Shown: positions 9,879-20,542, counted from the stretch's first letter. The stretch is 51,638 nt of DNA from Ignavibacteriales bacterium (GCA_003567775.1 PWYR01000073.1:1-51638); one strand, 5' to 3'. Notes: generated by a model not told the origin, from the sequence alone. Translations and numbers: made by a program.

Positions 9879-12122
9879 TTACAAAATTTTCAACCGGGCA
9901 AATTTGAGCATTAAACTTTTCTTCCCGGCTGAATCAAACATTACCACGGCCTTCATCAAATCGCCTCTTCCGCTGAGTGATAATACTTTTCCCCTGCCGA
10001 ATTCTTCATGTTCCACAAGAGAGCCGGTATGCAACTGCGGAACAACCTGAGATTCATCTTCATAGGAAAAATGTGATTCGGGGCGTTGGCTTTTCTTCCG
10101 TTTATTTTTTATCTGATCGACAGAAGAGGCTCCTAAGAATGCACGACGTTTTTCGTCTGTGGCTGCTCCATTGTTCCATCCGGCTGTTGCAGGTTGTTTT
10201 TGGTGAATAAATAATTCCGGTTCAATTTCATCGAGAAATCTGGAGGGTGTCGGATAGTAACCTTCACCGAACCGGTATCTGAACCGCGTATAGGTCATAA
10301 ATAATTTCTCTTTTGCACGGGTCATACCCACATAACACAATCTTCGTTCTTCTTCCAGCTCATCGTTTTCGGGATTTCCGTTGTACAACGGAAAGAGTCC
10401 ATCCTCCATCCCTACCATAATCACAACCGGAAATTCCAGTCCCTTTGCGCTGTGAAATGTCATAAGCGTAACACTATTACGGGAATCATTCCATTTGTCG
10501 ACATCGGCAATTAACGAGACTGTTTCAAGGAAATCCGCCAAATTTTTGCCGGGGTTTTCCTGGCAATACTCGGTTATTGCGGAGAGAAGTTCCTGTACGT
10601 TCTCCCATCGCGCGATCGATTCCGGCAATGCTTCTTGTTTGAAAAGCGTTAGTATTCCGGTTTCCTCTATAAATGAACGAGCAAGCTCGCTTGCCGACAT
10701 CTGCTCTTTCTCATATAAATTCCGGTATTTTTGAATCAATGAAATTAGTTCCTGTATACCCCGCCGGGCTTTACGATTAACACGCGGTATTTCATCTATC
10801 TGTTTGAGCGCATCGAATAAAGTAATTTGCGTATCCCGTGCAATGGTTCGTAATCGCTGAATTGTAGTATTACCGATGCCGCGCGGCGGGAAATTGACGA
10901 TCCGGATAAGACTCTCATCATCGACCGGGTTCACAATTACTCGCAAATAGGCAATGACATCCTTAATTTCTTTTCTCTTGTAAAATTCTACTCCCCCGAC
11001 AATTGTATAAGGAATACCTGCCTTTCGCAATCCATCCTCTATCGAACGGGATTGTGCATTTGTCCGGTACAATATAACAAAATGATTGAAATCGCGTTTC
11101 GATCTTTGAAGCTCATCCTGTATTAACCGGGCAACGCGTGCTCCCTCTTCATGTTCGTTTATACATCCAAGGATTTGCAACGGTTCTCCCTCTCTGTTAT
11201 CGGTCCAGAGAGTTTTCGGTATACGTTGGTGATTGTTTTTAATGACGCTGTCGGCTGCGCGAAGTATTAACCGGGTCGAACGGTAATTTTGTTCGAGTCG
11301 GAAAATCCGGCAATCCGGATAATCCCGTTCAAAGTCGAGTATATTTCTGATGTCTGCTCCCCTGAACGCATATATACTTTGCGCATCGTCGCCGACCACA
11401 CAAATGTTCTTTCGTTTCTTTGCGAGCAGGTTCAACAACCGATATTGTGCATGATTGGTATCCTGGTATTCATCCACCAGAATGTATTCAAAATATGACT
11501 GCCACTTCTCAAGAACATCCGGATATTTCTGAAACAATATAATCGGTTTAACTATCAAATCATCGAAATCCATCGCGTTGTTTTGTTGCAGCCGATTGAT
11601 GTATTCGGAATAAACAGCCGCTGTTTTTTCATCAAATATAGATCGCGCTTCTTTTTTAAGTTGATCCGGTGTGAGTAATTTATTTTTCGCACTACTAATA
11701 GTATTTAATATTGCCTTAGGATGGAATTGCTGCTGCGAAATATTAAGATCGTTCATAATAGTGCGCACTAACGATAAAGCATCGTCGGTATCATAGATGG
11801 AATAGGAACGATCATAGCCGAGCACCTGCGCTTCCTGTCGGAGGATCCTTGCAAAGATGGAATGGAACGTTCCCATCCATGGTATTGCCTTCGGGGTCTG
11901 AACGAGCGAGTTAATACGCTCTTTCATTTCATTCGCCGCTTTGTTCGTGAAGGTAAGAGCAAGAATTCTTGCCGGAGGAATACCAAGTTGCAACAGATAT
12001 GCAATCCTGTATGTCAATACACGTGTTTTACCGCTTCCGGCGCCGGCGACCACCATTACCGGGCCGGTAGTTGCCTGAACCGCATCCTGTTGTGAAACAT
12101 TTAATTGCTGTAGCAAATTCAT
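9879..12122 (-). CDS. UvrD/PcrA-type superfamily 1 DNA helicase
   Basis: LNVSQQDAVQATTGPVMVVAGAGSGKTRVLTYRIAYL, VDEYQDTNHAQYRLL, VVGDDAQSIYAFRGADIRNIL, MTFHSAKGLEFPVV. Likely start is MNLLQQ at 12122 rather than 12152. Confidence 0.95.
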   Translation of the reverse strand: MNLLQQLNVSQQDAVQATTGPVMVVAGAGSGKTRVLTYRIAYLLQLGIPPARILALTFTNKAANEMKERINSLVQTPKAIPWMGTFHSIFARILRQEAQVLGYDRSYSIYDTDDALSLVRTIMNDLNISQQQFHPKAILNTISSAKNKLLTPDQLKKEARSIFDEKTAAVYSEYINRLQQNNAMDFDDLIVKPIILFQKYPDVLEKWQSYFEYILVDEYQDTNHAQYRLLNLLAKKRKNICVVGDDAQSIYAFRGADIRNILDFERDYPDCRIFRLEQNYRSTRLILRAADSVIKNNHQRIPKTLWTDNREGEPLQILGCINEHEEGARVARLIQDELQRSKRDFNHFVILYRTNAQSRSIEDGLRKAGIPYTIVGGVEFYKRKEIKDVIAYLRVIVNPVDDESLIRIVNFPPRGIGNTTIQRLRTIARDTQITLFDALKQIDEIPRVNRKARRGIQELISLIQKYRNLYEKEQMSASELARSFIEETGILTLFKQEALPESIARWENVQELLSAITEYCQENPGKNLADFLETVSLIADVDKWNDSRNSVTLMTFHSAKGLEFPVVIMVGMEDGLFPLYNGNPENDELEEERRLCYVGMTRAKEKLFMTYTRFRYRFGEGYYPTPSRFLDEIEPELFIHQKQPATAGWNNGAATDEKRRAFLGASSVDQIKNKRKKSQRPESHFSYEDESQVVPQLHTGSLVEHEEFGRGKVLSLSGRGDLMKAVVMFDSAGKKSLMLKFARLKIL

Positions 12123-12224
12123 AATCAAAAAATTTGAAGAGACTCTAAACAACGGAATTTATCATCGCAAGGGATAATAAGGTAGGGAAAATCTCCGATG
12201 AAATCAATATCAAAAAATTACATA

Positions 12225-13187
12225 TTAAAAATCTGTTGCAATCAGTGTGCCATCCTCATCAAACGTAATCCGGAGTACAAAGGGCGCTCTCGATGGGGCA
12301 TTGAATCGCTTCGCAAGGCGGGGGTTGAACACAAATTGAAGATCGTAGTATTCAACGACATGATTCCCGTCATCGTATTGATAATAATCATATACCGGCA
12401 GCCGGGCAAACCATTTGAAAAATTCGACTTCCCCGGTATTTCTTGCAGTATATATAAATTTGTTCGGCTCTATAAGCGGATAATCGAGAACGAAATACTC
12501 GTCCGGAGACTGGAAGGTATTTGTAAAAATTTGATAAGCGGCATCTTCGGTTTCTACCGCAACCATCCAGTTTGTTATTGCAAGCGGTTGGGGCAATACG
12601 ATCATTCGCTCGTATTCTATGCCGCGACCGGTAAAATAATCATCGGCTTTCGAGCGTACTATTTCCCGATTTGTAAAAGCGAGTAAAAAATATACAGCAA
12701 TAAAGGCGATGGCTCCCCACATTATTTTCCGCCGGTGATTTTTAAACTTTCGTCCGAGTATGAGGAATACAATCATCGAGCCGGTTAGCCACGGATCGAT
12801 AATAAAAATTAAATCAAGCGTATATCGAGCATCGGTAATCGGATAGAAAATCATTGTACCGAATGAAGTAATGAGATCGAAAAAGATATGTATCACGATA
12901 CCGATAAATGTATAGGTAAAAACCAACCTGAAATCAACACCTTTTACGGACAGCTTGAGAATCAATGCAACAAATGCTGCAAAAAACGGTGCGAACAAAA
13001 ATGAGTGGCTCAAACCCCGGTGGTGCTCCATATAGAATATCCGGTCGCCGAAAAACTGGAGTAGAAAATCGATATCAGGCAGATTCGCGGCAACAAGCAG
13101 TATCCAAAAAACTAACCGTGTATGATGCCGCTCGGGTCCTGCTTTCGATGCAAGCGCTCCCGTTAAGGTATGAGTGATATTATCCAT
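12225..13187 (-). CDS. Membrane-bound metal-dependent hydrolase (YdjM/DUF457 family)
   Basis: MDNITHTLTGALASKA...NLPDIDFLLQ...HHRGLSHSFLFAP family motifs. Confidence 0.88.
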   Translation of the reverse strand: MDNITHTLTGALASKAGPERHHTRLVFWILLVAANLPDIDFLLQFFGDRIFYMEHHRGLSHSFLFAPFFAAFVALILKLSVKGVDFRLVFTYTFIGIVIHIFFDLITSFGTMIFYPITDARYTLDLIFIIDPWLTGSMIVFLILGRKFKNHRRKIMWGAIAFIAVYFLLAFTNREIVRSKADDYFTGRGIEYERMIVLPQPLAITNWMVAVETEDAAYQIFTNTFQSPDEYFVLDYPLIEPNKFIYTARNTGEVEFFKWFARLPVYDYYQYDDGNHVVEYYDLQFVFNPRLAKRFNAPSRAPFVLRITFDEDGTLIATDF

Positions 13188-13190
13188 AAA

Positions 13191-14366
13191 TTATGACGTT
13201 GTGTTCGGATTCCTCATTGTAAAAGCCAGTAATAATCCCGTACCGCCAACAGCAGTAAGAAACAGGATCGCTGTCGTAAACCCGTAGGGCAACAGCAAGC
13301 CGACCATCACTGCTCCGACAAATGAACCGGAGAATTGAATTGTACTGTAAACACCCATTGCGGTCCCAACCACCTGCGATTGAGCTATTTTTCCAACAAA
13401 AATAGGTAAGATTGGTTCCATTATGTTCGATCCTGCAAATGCAATAATTGCTGCACCGGCAAACCACCATATATCACCCCCCAATATCATTCCTATTGAT
13501 CCGGCAAGAATAAGCACAAAGCTGAACATAATGCTCTCACGGGTGTATCCTTTGTCGGCAATCTTTGAAAAAGCAATCATGAGCACAATCGCCACAAGAA
13601 TCATCGGAAAGTAAACGTATGTGAATTCATTCATCTCCAACCCGAACCGGTCCGCAAGCATAAGCGGAAGGAGATAAAATAGTGCATTGATGGATGAATA
13701 CATCAACAAACCGGCGACATCGATTTTTAAAAGCTCCTTGTTTTTAAAGACGGAACCAATCTGAACCCGTGTGATGGTATTCCTACCCGTTGACGGCGAT
13801 TCCTCGTGAATGAAAAAAATTAAATAAACGGTAATAATGAAACCCAAAGCACCGCTCAGGAAAAATAGCAGATCAATACCGTAAGCGTGGGCAAGAATCG
13901 GTCCGGCGATTACTCCGATACTGAAAAAAATACCGATCGGTGCCCCGATCAATGCGGTGACAAAATTCCGATGCCGGACATCGATGGTGTCATTAATAAA
14001 TGCGAACACCGTCGCGGTGACGGCGCCTCCTCCCTGAAGAATTCTTGCGGCAATGAGCGATTCGATCGTCTGGGCAAAACCTCCAAAAATTGAGCCGGCG
14101 CTGAATATCAGCATACCGGTAACAATCATTCGTTTGCGACCGAACCTATCCGAAGCGATGCCGTAAGGTATCTGGAATAATGCCTGCGTTGCGCCGTAAC
14201 CGCCGACTACAATGCCTATAAGGATTGTCGATTCGGTAAGCGTTTGACCATGTATTGCGATAACCGGAATCAGCAGCGATAAACCGAGGATGCGAAACGA
14301 CACAACGAGAGCCATTCCGGTAATAAAACGGATGTGATAAGCTGATAAGCGCGGAATGTTTTTCAC
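13191..14366 (-). CDS. MFS transporter
   Basis: 391 aa, 12 TM-like; PYGIASDRFGRKRMIVTGM motif. Confidence 0.9.
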   Translation of the reverse strand: MKNIPRLSAYHIRFITGMALVVSFRILGLSLLIPVIAIHGQTLTESTILIGIVVGGYGATQALFQIPYGIASDRFGRKRMIVTGMLIFSAGSIFGGFAQTIESLIAARILQGGGAVTATVFAFINDTIDVRHRNFVTALIGAPIGIFFSIGVIAGPILAHAYGIDLLFFLSGALGFIITVYLIFFIHEESPSTGRNTITRVQIGSVFKNKELLKIDVAGLLMYSSINALFYLLPLMLADRFGLEMNEFTYVYFPMILVAIVLMIAFSKIADKGYTRESIMFSFVLILAGSIGMILGGDIWWFAGAAIIAFAGSNIMEPILPIFVGKIAQSQVVGTAMGVYSTIQFSGSFVGAVMVGLLLPYGFTTAILFLTAVGGTGLLLAFTMRNPNTTS

Positions 14367-14371
14367 AGTAA

Positions 14372-14881
14372 CTAAATTATTATTGCTCCCTCAAGCCCCA
14401 GAAGAAATTCTTTTGTCTTTACACCGGCACTATATCCGACAAGCGCGCCGTTAGCGCCGATTACCCTATGGCAGGGTATAATAATCGGAATAGGATTCGC
14501 CGCATTTGCGCGAGCAACCGCCTGGTACGCTCTCGGGTTCCCCGATTTAATGGCAATATCTTTGTAGGTCATTGTTGTACCGTAATTTATCCGGCGAACA
14601 TTTCGCCACACTTTTTTTTGAAAGGGGGTGCCTAATTGATGTAATGCACAGTTAAACTTCGTCAGACGGCGGTTAAAATACCGATTAATTTCATCAATAA
14701 CCTGTTTATTTCGTGAACGATTCTCCGCTACTTCATCTTCGTCAAAGTGTTTATGCAACCACTGAAAAAAATCTTTCTTGGTTTCTTTGGGAATACTTAT
14801 TTTACAAACTCCGCGTTCTGTTGATGCGACATAAATGATACCGATTTTTGATTCGAAGGAGGTGCAGTATACTCTTGTCAT
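14372..14881 (-). CDS. Methylated-DNA--protein-cysteine methyltransferase (MGMT/Ogt-like)
   Basis: GTPFQKKVWRNVRRINYGTTMTYKDIA...NPIPIIIPCHRVIGANGALVGYSAGVKTKEFLLGLE; PCHRV active site. Confidence 0.95.
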   Translation of the reverse strand: MTRVYCTSFESKIGIIYVASTERGVCKISIPKETKKDFFQWLHKHFDEDEVAENRSRNKQVIDEINRYFNRRLTKFNCALHQLGTPFQKKVWRNVRRINYGTTMTYKDIAIKSGNPRAYQAVARANAANPIPIIIPCHRVIGANGALVGYSAGVKTKEFLLGLEGAIII

Positions 14882-14981
14882 GGTTTATTTAACCGAAGCT
14901 TCAAAAAATATTGCGCGTAAAGGGAAAATAATATACGAAAGATATCGGATTACTGCAAATATATTTTTATAAATTATTCCT

Positions 14982-15794
14982 TCATTCTCTAAACTGGTGG
15001 TGCTCCGTAAAAAATTGTTTATATCCACGCTGCACGATTAAAACAGATGATATCATAACACTCGCAGCAATCATGTACATAACAACAATTTGATATTTTA
15101 CTGCTATAATCGGGCTGGCGCCGGACAATATTTGTCCAGTCATCATACCGGGTAGACTGACTATACCCACCGTCATCAAACTATTAATGGTCGGAATCAT
15201 AGCTGCACGAACCGCAGATGCAACAATATCGGAAACCGCTTCACGCGAAGTGGCGCCGAGGGACAAACGGGCTTCAATGAGCGCCCGTTTACTTCGAATT
15301 TCCGATGATAATCGCTCGGCAGCAAGCGCTACCCGCTGTTTTTCACCTACCGATAAGTCTACTGCATTACGGTTGAGAATATTATCGGATACATTTAGAT
15401 ACCGGAGAAGTTCCCTGCATTTATCCCCGAAGTAGGGAGTATCACTCATATTATTTTTCATGTGCTGCACTGCATATTGAAAATTCGACAAAACCGTGCC
15501 ATCGAACATAATCGGGATCTGGGATACATAGCCGACACGAGTACGAAGCGAACGTACATCGTATGTTGCAATATCTTTGCCGTGAAAGAGAATATCTCCG
15601 TCATCGGGATCGGTAAGCCGGTTAAATAACCGCAATAATGTCGTTTTCCCCGACCCGGACGGACCTAAGATGAGCTGCGGTTCTTTTCCGTTGATACCAA
15701 AATTGATATCGCGTAATACCGGTTCCCCGGACATGGAACTATCGGCGGTTTGTACCGGTTTTCTCTTTGTAACATGTTTAAATTCAAAAAGCAT
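14982..15794 (-). pseudogene. Apparent FetA/FetB-like (UPF0014/YbbM) ABC ATPase-permease in-frame deletion fusion
   Basis: Residues 1-~158: ABC ATPase with Walker A (GPSGSGKTT) and signature (LSVGEKQRVALA), no Walker B or H-loop; residues ~159-270: second half of a FetB-type permease (EIRSKRALIEARLSLGATSREAVSDIVASAVRAAMIPTINSLMTVGIVSLPGMMTGQILSGASPIIAVKYQIVVMYMI). Confidence 0.75.
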
Positions 15795-15835
15795 AAATAA
15801 AAATACCTAACATATTCCTATAACGCAATAACAAA

Positions 15836-16435
15836 ATGAGGTTTATTATGCGATATTCTTACTTTCCGATAATTGTAATGTTACTATCACTTTTCACCGG
15901 CTGTTCGACTGATGACGCTCCCGGGGAAACAGACCCGCCGGCTGAGCTACACGACACTGCAGTAAATTCGGTTGCAGGCCTTACCTGGGAGGTCTCTGCG
16001 ATTTGGCGAGCTGAAAGACAACGACCGATGCGTGTTGCAACATACTCAACCCCATCTGCCGAGGGGGAACAGGATATGGGAGAAGTTGCAATTTTCTATT
16101 TCGGACCCGGTGAGGGTGGAAGCGTCGAAGCAAATATAGAGCGCTGGTTCGGTCAATTTGAACATCCCGATTTGACGCCGCAGGAATCTGCACCGCTGGA
16201 GTCAATGATCATAAACGGCATCCCCGTTACAATTGTGCGAACCTCGGGGACATACACGGCTGCCGCAGGACCAATGGCGCCGCAACAAGATGTCCGACCG
16301 GGATACATGTTAATCGGTGCAATAGCTGAAGGACCGCAAGGTGCAGTATTTTTTAAATTTACCGGCCCCGAGACAACGGTTCAGGAAGCTGAATCTGATT
16401 TTATGCGATTAGTAGAATCAATCCGCCGGCAATAG
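15836..16435 (+). CDS. Putative lipoprotein, unknown function
   Basis: MRFIMRYSYFPIIVMLLSLFTGCSTDD: signal peptide with lipobox (FTGC). Confidence 0.65.
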   Translation: MRFIMRYSYFPIIVMLLSLFTGCSTDDAPGETDPPAELHDTAVNSVAGLTWEVSAIWRAERQRPMRVATYSTPSAEGEQDMGEVAIFYFGPGEGGSVEANIERWFGQFEHPDLTPQESAPLESMIINGIPVTIVRTSGTYTAAAGPMAPQQDVRPGYMLIGAIAEGPQGAVFFKFTGPETTVQEAESDFMRLVESIRRQ

Positions 16436-16455
16436 AAAAACGAGAAGGTGAAGAG

Positions 16456-16920
16456 TTAGTTCATCTCTTCTCCTTCGTTTAATGCGTCTACCCGTAGCGT
16501 CGCTACATATCTAAATTTTGATTCGGCATGATCCGATAATGGGTATGGATCTAATTGAAGCAATGTGATTCTATAACCCCAGAATTCCTTTTGCCGATGT
16601 CTTTGCTTACTGTAACGATCAACAAGACCGGGAATAGGAACCTCAACCAGGTCTCCTAATCGGTCTTCACGCTCAAGAGCAACGAGTATGACTGCTTCAC
16701 CGTCGTAAGCACAGAGAGCGTCTTCCGGACAGCGTGTATCTTTTTTCAGGTCAAGGAATCTAACCTCCGTACCATCCTCCAAGCTTACCGTGTGATCATA
16801 TACAACCCTGAATTCCTGCCCGAATGGTATGCCGGCGTCCGGGTCACCCGGAGTGCAAGAATACAACTGGAGTATGTACAAACTTAAAACAAGCGCTATT
16901 GCATATACATTAATTTTCAT
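16456..16920 (-). CDS. Putative lipoprotein/secreted protein with RCP-x4-C-x-x-(D/E)G motif
   Basis: Signal peptide with LYSC; DTRCPEDALCAYDGEAVILVAL. Confidence 0.6.
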   Translation of the reverse strand: MKINVYAIALVLSLYILQLYSCTPGDPDAGIPFGQEFRVVYDHTVSLEDGTEVRFLDLKKDTRCPEDALCAYDGEAVILVALEREDRLGDLVEVPIPGLVDRYSKQRHRQKEFWGYRITLLQLDPYPLSDHAESKFRYVATLRVDALNEGEEMN

Positions 16921-16923
16921 AAT

Positions 16924-17262
16924 CTACTGTAAAGCCGAAATTGCCTCGTCTATCGTATCATAATGCTTAAATACTTTAATAAGCTGTGTAATCATAAATA
17001 AACTTTTGACTTTTTTTGTCACATTGGTAATCACCATATCGCCATCGTGATTTTTAACAGACGTAAACGTCGAGATAAGAGCACCCAAACCCAAACTGTT
17101 CATCCACTTCACACCTGAAAGGTCGAGAATAATCTTGTTCGTACCTTTTTCAAGCGTTTCTTTGATTTTCTCACGAAAAACACCGGTATCCGGGTCACCC
17201 ATCATATCACCTTTAAGTGTTAGGATCACTATATCACCGCGAAGTTCTTCCTGGATTCGCAT
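16924..17262 (-). CDS. STAS-domain anti-sigma factor antagonist-like protein
   Basis: GDIVILTLKGDMMGDPDTGVFREKIKETLEKGTNKIILDLSGVKWMNSLGLGALI. Start moved to ATG 17262, preceded by AGGAGG; the track start 17289 is upstream of the RBS. Confidence 0.85.
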   Translation of the reverse strand: MRIQEELRGDIVILTLKGDMMGDPDTGVFREKIKETLEKGTNKIILDLSGVKWMNSLGLGALISTFTSVKNHDGDMVITNVTKKVKSLFMITQLIKVFKHYDTIDEAISALQ

Positions 17263-17430
17263 TATATTCCTCCTGAAGTGAATTTTCATTAAATGTTAGA
17301 GTAGTATAAGTGTAAATAATACAACTTTTTCTGCATTTCAGCAAATATAAAAATAATATGTTCTCATTTTATCCTGATGAAAATATCCGTTGATTTTCAA
17401 AGTAAATCTTTATACCTTGTTATTATAAAC

Positions 17431-17515
17431 GGAAAGGTGCAGGAGTGGTTGAACTGGCGCGCCTGGAGAGCGCGTGTACCTCCGGGTACCGTGGGTTCGA
17501 ATCCCACCCTTTCCG
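17431..17515 (+). tRNA. tRNA-Ser (anticodon GGA)
   Basis: Acceptor GGAAAGG/CCTTTCC, long variable arm, GTTCGAATC T-loop, anticodon loop CTGGAGA on a CGCGC/GCGCG stem, discriminator G. Confidence 0.95.
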
Positions 17516-17548
17516 CAAGCTAAATAATCGGAAAATGAGGCATCAACA

Positions 17549-18838
17549 ATGAAAAGAGCTCTGCTTTCAGGTATTTTTATAGCAATAATTTCGGCGCAGG
17601 TTGCGTATTCAACCGAGCGTTCAAAAGTGCACGTGATGAAAATCGACGGCTCAATTAATCCCGCTGTCGCATCAATGATATCCTCAAGTATTGAAACTGC
17701 CAGAGATGAACGATCGGAACTTTTAATTATACAAATTAACACGCCGGGAGGATTATTGGCTTCCACGCGGGCAATTGTGAGCGACATTCTTGAAAGCGAG
17801 ATCCCTGTTGCAGTTTATGTTTCTCCGAGCGGGTCGTCGTCAACATCAGCAGGTGTTTTTATTACGCTTGCCGGACATATAGCAGCAATGTCACCCGGAA
17901 CAAACATGGGTGCGGCGCATCCCGTCGGGATGGGCGGTGATGCAGACACGGTGATGATCGAAAAGGCCCTATCCGATGCTGCCGCTTTTATACGAACCAT
18001 TGCGGAACATCGAGACAGAAATGTCGAGTGGGCGGAAAAAGCAGTACGGCAATCACTTTCGGTCACGGAATCGGAAGCGCTCCGGGATAACATTATAGAC
18101 CTGATTGCAAATGACATAGACGATCTCCTCACAACGATAGATGGCTGGGAAATTGAAACCAAGCGCGAGACACGAGTTCTTTCGACGGAAAATGCTGAGA
18201 TAATCATACTTGAAATGAACTGGCAGCAACGCTTCCTTAATCTAATCAGCGACCCGAATATCGTATATATATTGATGATGGTCGGATTTGCCGGTATAAT
18301 GTTTGAGATATATAATCCCGGCGCAATATTTCCCGGTGTAATCGGTGTCATCTCCCTTATACTTGCATTCTATTCATTGCACACGCTGCCGGTTAATTAT
18401 GCCGGCATCGCGCTCATTGCTTTTGCTATAATCTTATTCCTGCTGGAGATTAAGGTGCCAAGTTACGGCATACTTACTATCGGAGGAATCGTATCTTTAC
18501 TTCTCGGGTCGATAATGCTCGTCGATCCGGATTCTGCACTTGAGTACGCACGAATATCCTGGACAGTCATTATTCCGGTCACGTTTTTTATAACCGCCTT
18601 TTTCCTCTTCGCGATAAGTCTTGGAATACGCGCTCAACTACGGAAACCCGCAACCGGCAATGAGGGAATTATCGGATCATACGGCGAAGCACTTGAGGTG
18701 CTCGATCCCACCGGGGAAATCAGAGTTTGGGGCGAACGCTGGATTGCTGAATCTTTTAGCGGAATAATTAAAAAAGGAGAACGGGTGAAAGTTGTGGGAG
18801 TTGATAATATGAAACTGAAGGTTGAAAAAACCGAATAA
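17549..18838 (+). CDS. NfeD family membrane-bound serine protease (ClpP-class)
   Basis: [69 protein letters not shown], then TM segments and an OB-like C-terminus. Confidence 0.93.
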   Translation: MKRALLSGIFIAIISAQVAYSTERSKVHVMKIDGSINPAVASMISSSIETARDERSELLIIQINTPGGLLASTRAIVSDILESEIPVAVYVSPSGSSSTSAGVFITLAGHIAAMSPGTNMGAAHPVGMGGDADTVMIEKALSDAAAFIRTIAEHRDRNVEWAEKAVRQSLSVTESEALRDNIIDLIANDIDDLLTTIDGWEIETKRETRVLSTENAEIIILEMNWQQRFLNLISDPNIVYILMMVGFAGIMFEIYNPGAIFPGVIGVISLILAFYSLHTLPVNYAGIALIAFAIILFLLEIKVPSYGILTIGGIVSLLLGSIMLVDPDSALEYARISWTVIIPVTFFITAFFLFAISLGIRAQLRKPATGNEGIIGSYGEALEVLDPTGEIRVWGERWIAESFSGIIKKGERVKVVGVDNMKLKVEKTE

Positions 18839-18855
18839 TTCGAAAGGAGATTTAC

Positions 18856-19650
18856 ATGGAGATTCTTCCGACTATCATGGGTATCGGCGTTGCGTTTGCC
18901 GTTATCTTATTAGCAAATGCGATACGTATTCTTCGAGAATACGAACGGGGTGTTATCTTTCGACTTGGCCGTCTCATTCAGGTCAAGGGTCCCGGTCTTA
19001 TCCTCTTAATCCCCATAATCGATAAGATGGTCCGCGTCAGCTTACGAACAATCGTCATGGATGTTCCGACACAGGATATCATCACGCGGGATAACGTATC
19101 GGTCAAAGTAAATGCAGTTTTATATTTCCGGGTTATTCAGCCCGATAAAGCGGTGGTCTCGGTTGAAAACTATCTAATGGCTACCTCACAACTGTCTCAA
19201 ACCACGTTACGAAGCATACTCGGTCAATCCGAGCTTGATGAATTGCTTGCCGAGCGCGACAAAATAAATCGCGCTCTTCAACAAATCATCGACCATCAAA
19301 CCGAACCATGGGGTATAAAAGTAACTGCCGTCGAAGTTAAGCATGTGGACCTCCCGGTTGAAATGCAGCGCGCAATGGCGCGTCAGGCAGAGGCGGAGCG
19401 TGAACGACGGTCGAAAATCATTCGAGCCGAAGGTGAGTATCAAGCAGCTCAGCGTTTATATGATGCGGCAAAAATTATTAGTGTATATCCGGTCGCATTT
19501 CAATTACGCTATCTGCAGACTCTCGGTGATATAGCAAGTGAGAATAATTCGACCACACTGTTCCCTATCCCCATCGATCTGTTCAAACCGTTTATCGAGT
19601 CATACGAAAAAAAGGGTTCTTCGTCTTCAACACGTAGCCGAAAGAAATAA
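18856..19650 (+). CDS. Slipin/stomatin-like SPFH protein
   Basis: [39 protein letters not shown]...[21 protein letters not shown]; NfeD partner. Confidence 0.95.
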   Translation: MEILPTIMGIGVAFAVILLANAIRILREYERGVIFRLGRLIQVKGPGLILLIPIIDKMVRVSLRTIVMDVPTQDIITRDNVSVKVNAVLYFRVIQPDKAVVSVENYLMATSQLSQTTLRSILGQSELDELLAERDKINRALQQIIDHQTEPWGIKVTAVEVKHVDLPVEMQRAMARQAEAERERRSKIIRAEGEYQAAQRLYDAAKIISVYPVAFQLRYLQTLGDIASENNSTTLFPIPIDLFKPFIESYEKKGSSSSTRSRKK

Positions 19651-19717
19651 TCGCAACATCGTAATGTTCATACTACCCCTGTTTCTCGTCTCAAATCGCG
19701 CATATCGACGGTATACA

Positions 19718-19746
19718 GGGGATTTTTATATTTTTTAAAAATCCCC
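19718..19746. terminator. Perfect 11-bp inverted repeat between slipin and csp (terminator-like)
   Basis: ggggattttta-tattttt-taaaaatcccc. Confidence 0.5.
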
Positions 19747-19851
19747 TTGATTTTCGGCAAATCGAATTGTATATTCGCCTGTAAACTCACAACCCCCTAT
19801 ACCCGTAACCGGGAGGGTATTTCTGTAAATATTTATGAGGTACATTGTATT

Positions 19852-20067
19852 ATGGAGCGTGGTACTGTAAAATGGTTCAACAATGCCAAGGGATACGGTT
19901 TCATAAAGAAATCGTCGGGGGAAGATGTTTTCGTCCATTATAAAACGATTAATGGAGAAGGGTATCGAACCCTGCATGAAGGCGAAACGGTAGAGTTTGA
20001 TTTTGAGGAAGGACCAAAAGGGCTTCACGCAACAAATGTTGTCAAGGTCACACAAGCAGCAAGTTGA
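19852..20067 (+). CDS. Cold-shock domain protein (CspA family)
   Basis: [66 protein letters not shown] motifs. Track start 19747 is too early. Confidence 0.95.
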   Translation: MERGTVKWFNNAKGYGFIKKSSGEDVFVHYKTINGEGYRTLHEGETVEFDFEEGPKGLHATNVVKVTQAAS

Positions 20068-20082
20068 ACCATTCGTCACAGA

Positions 20083-20115
20083 AAAGCCCTCAGTGTATGG
20101 TGAGGGCTTTTTTTT
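20083..20115 (+). terminator. Rho-independent terminator of csp
   Basis: aaagccctca-gtgtatgg-tgagggcttt followed by a T run. Confidence 0.85.
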
Positions 20116-20518
20116 AATTTCTGTGTTGTTGCACCCAATTTTTTACATAATCTACAATGATAAGCGTCGAAGCGCCAGGTGTAAATATCTCACCCACCCC
20201 CACCTCTTTAAGTCTCTTCACATCCTTATCCGGTATAATTCCACCACCAAATAATAAAACATCGTTCATATTATTTTTTTTCATCAACTCTAACACTTTT
20301 GTAAACACCGTCATATGGGCGCCGCTCAGTATGCTGAGGCCGATCGCATCGACATCCTCCTGCAATGCAGCTTCGACAATCATTTCCGGTGTTTTACGGA
20401 TACCGGTGTAAATCACTTCCATACCTGCATCTCGCAATGCTGCGGCGACTACTTTTGCACCGCGATCGTGTCCGTCAAGACCCGCTTTTCCAACAAGCAC
20501 CCGTATTTTTCTATCCAT
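20114..20518 (-). CDS. Stand-alone cobalamin-binding subunit (methylmalonyl-CoA mutase C-terminal domain-like)
   Basis: [63 protein letters not shown]; DxHxxG B12 motif. Confidence 0.93.
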   Translation of the reverse strand: MDRKIRVLVGKAGLDGHDRGAKVVAAALRDAGMEVIYTGIRKTPEMIVEAALQEDVDAIGLSILSGAHMTVFTKVLELMKKNNMNDVLLFGGGIIPDKDVKRLKEVGVGEIFTPGASTLIIVDYVKNWVQQHRN

Positions 20519-20542
20519 AAGATTTTATCCCGTTCTAAGTTT

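Noticed and set aside
12198-12686. 162-aa plus-strand ORF
   Set aside because: Antisense to the DUF457 gene, no domain, no RBS recognised.
17410-17787. 125-aa minus ORF (GGIRTHGTRRYTRSPGAPVQPLLHL)
   Set aside because: It is the antisense translation of tRNA-Ser plus nfeD, a well-known artefact peptide of tRNA-Ser.
17815-18351. 178-aa minus-strand ORF
   Set aside because: Antisense to nfeD; low-complexity Ser/Ile composition typical of a shadow frame.
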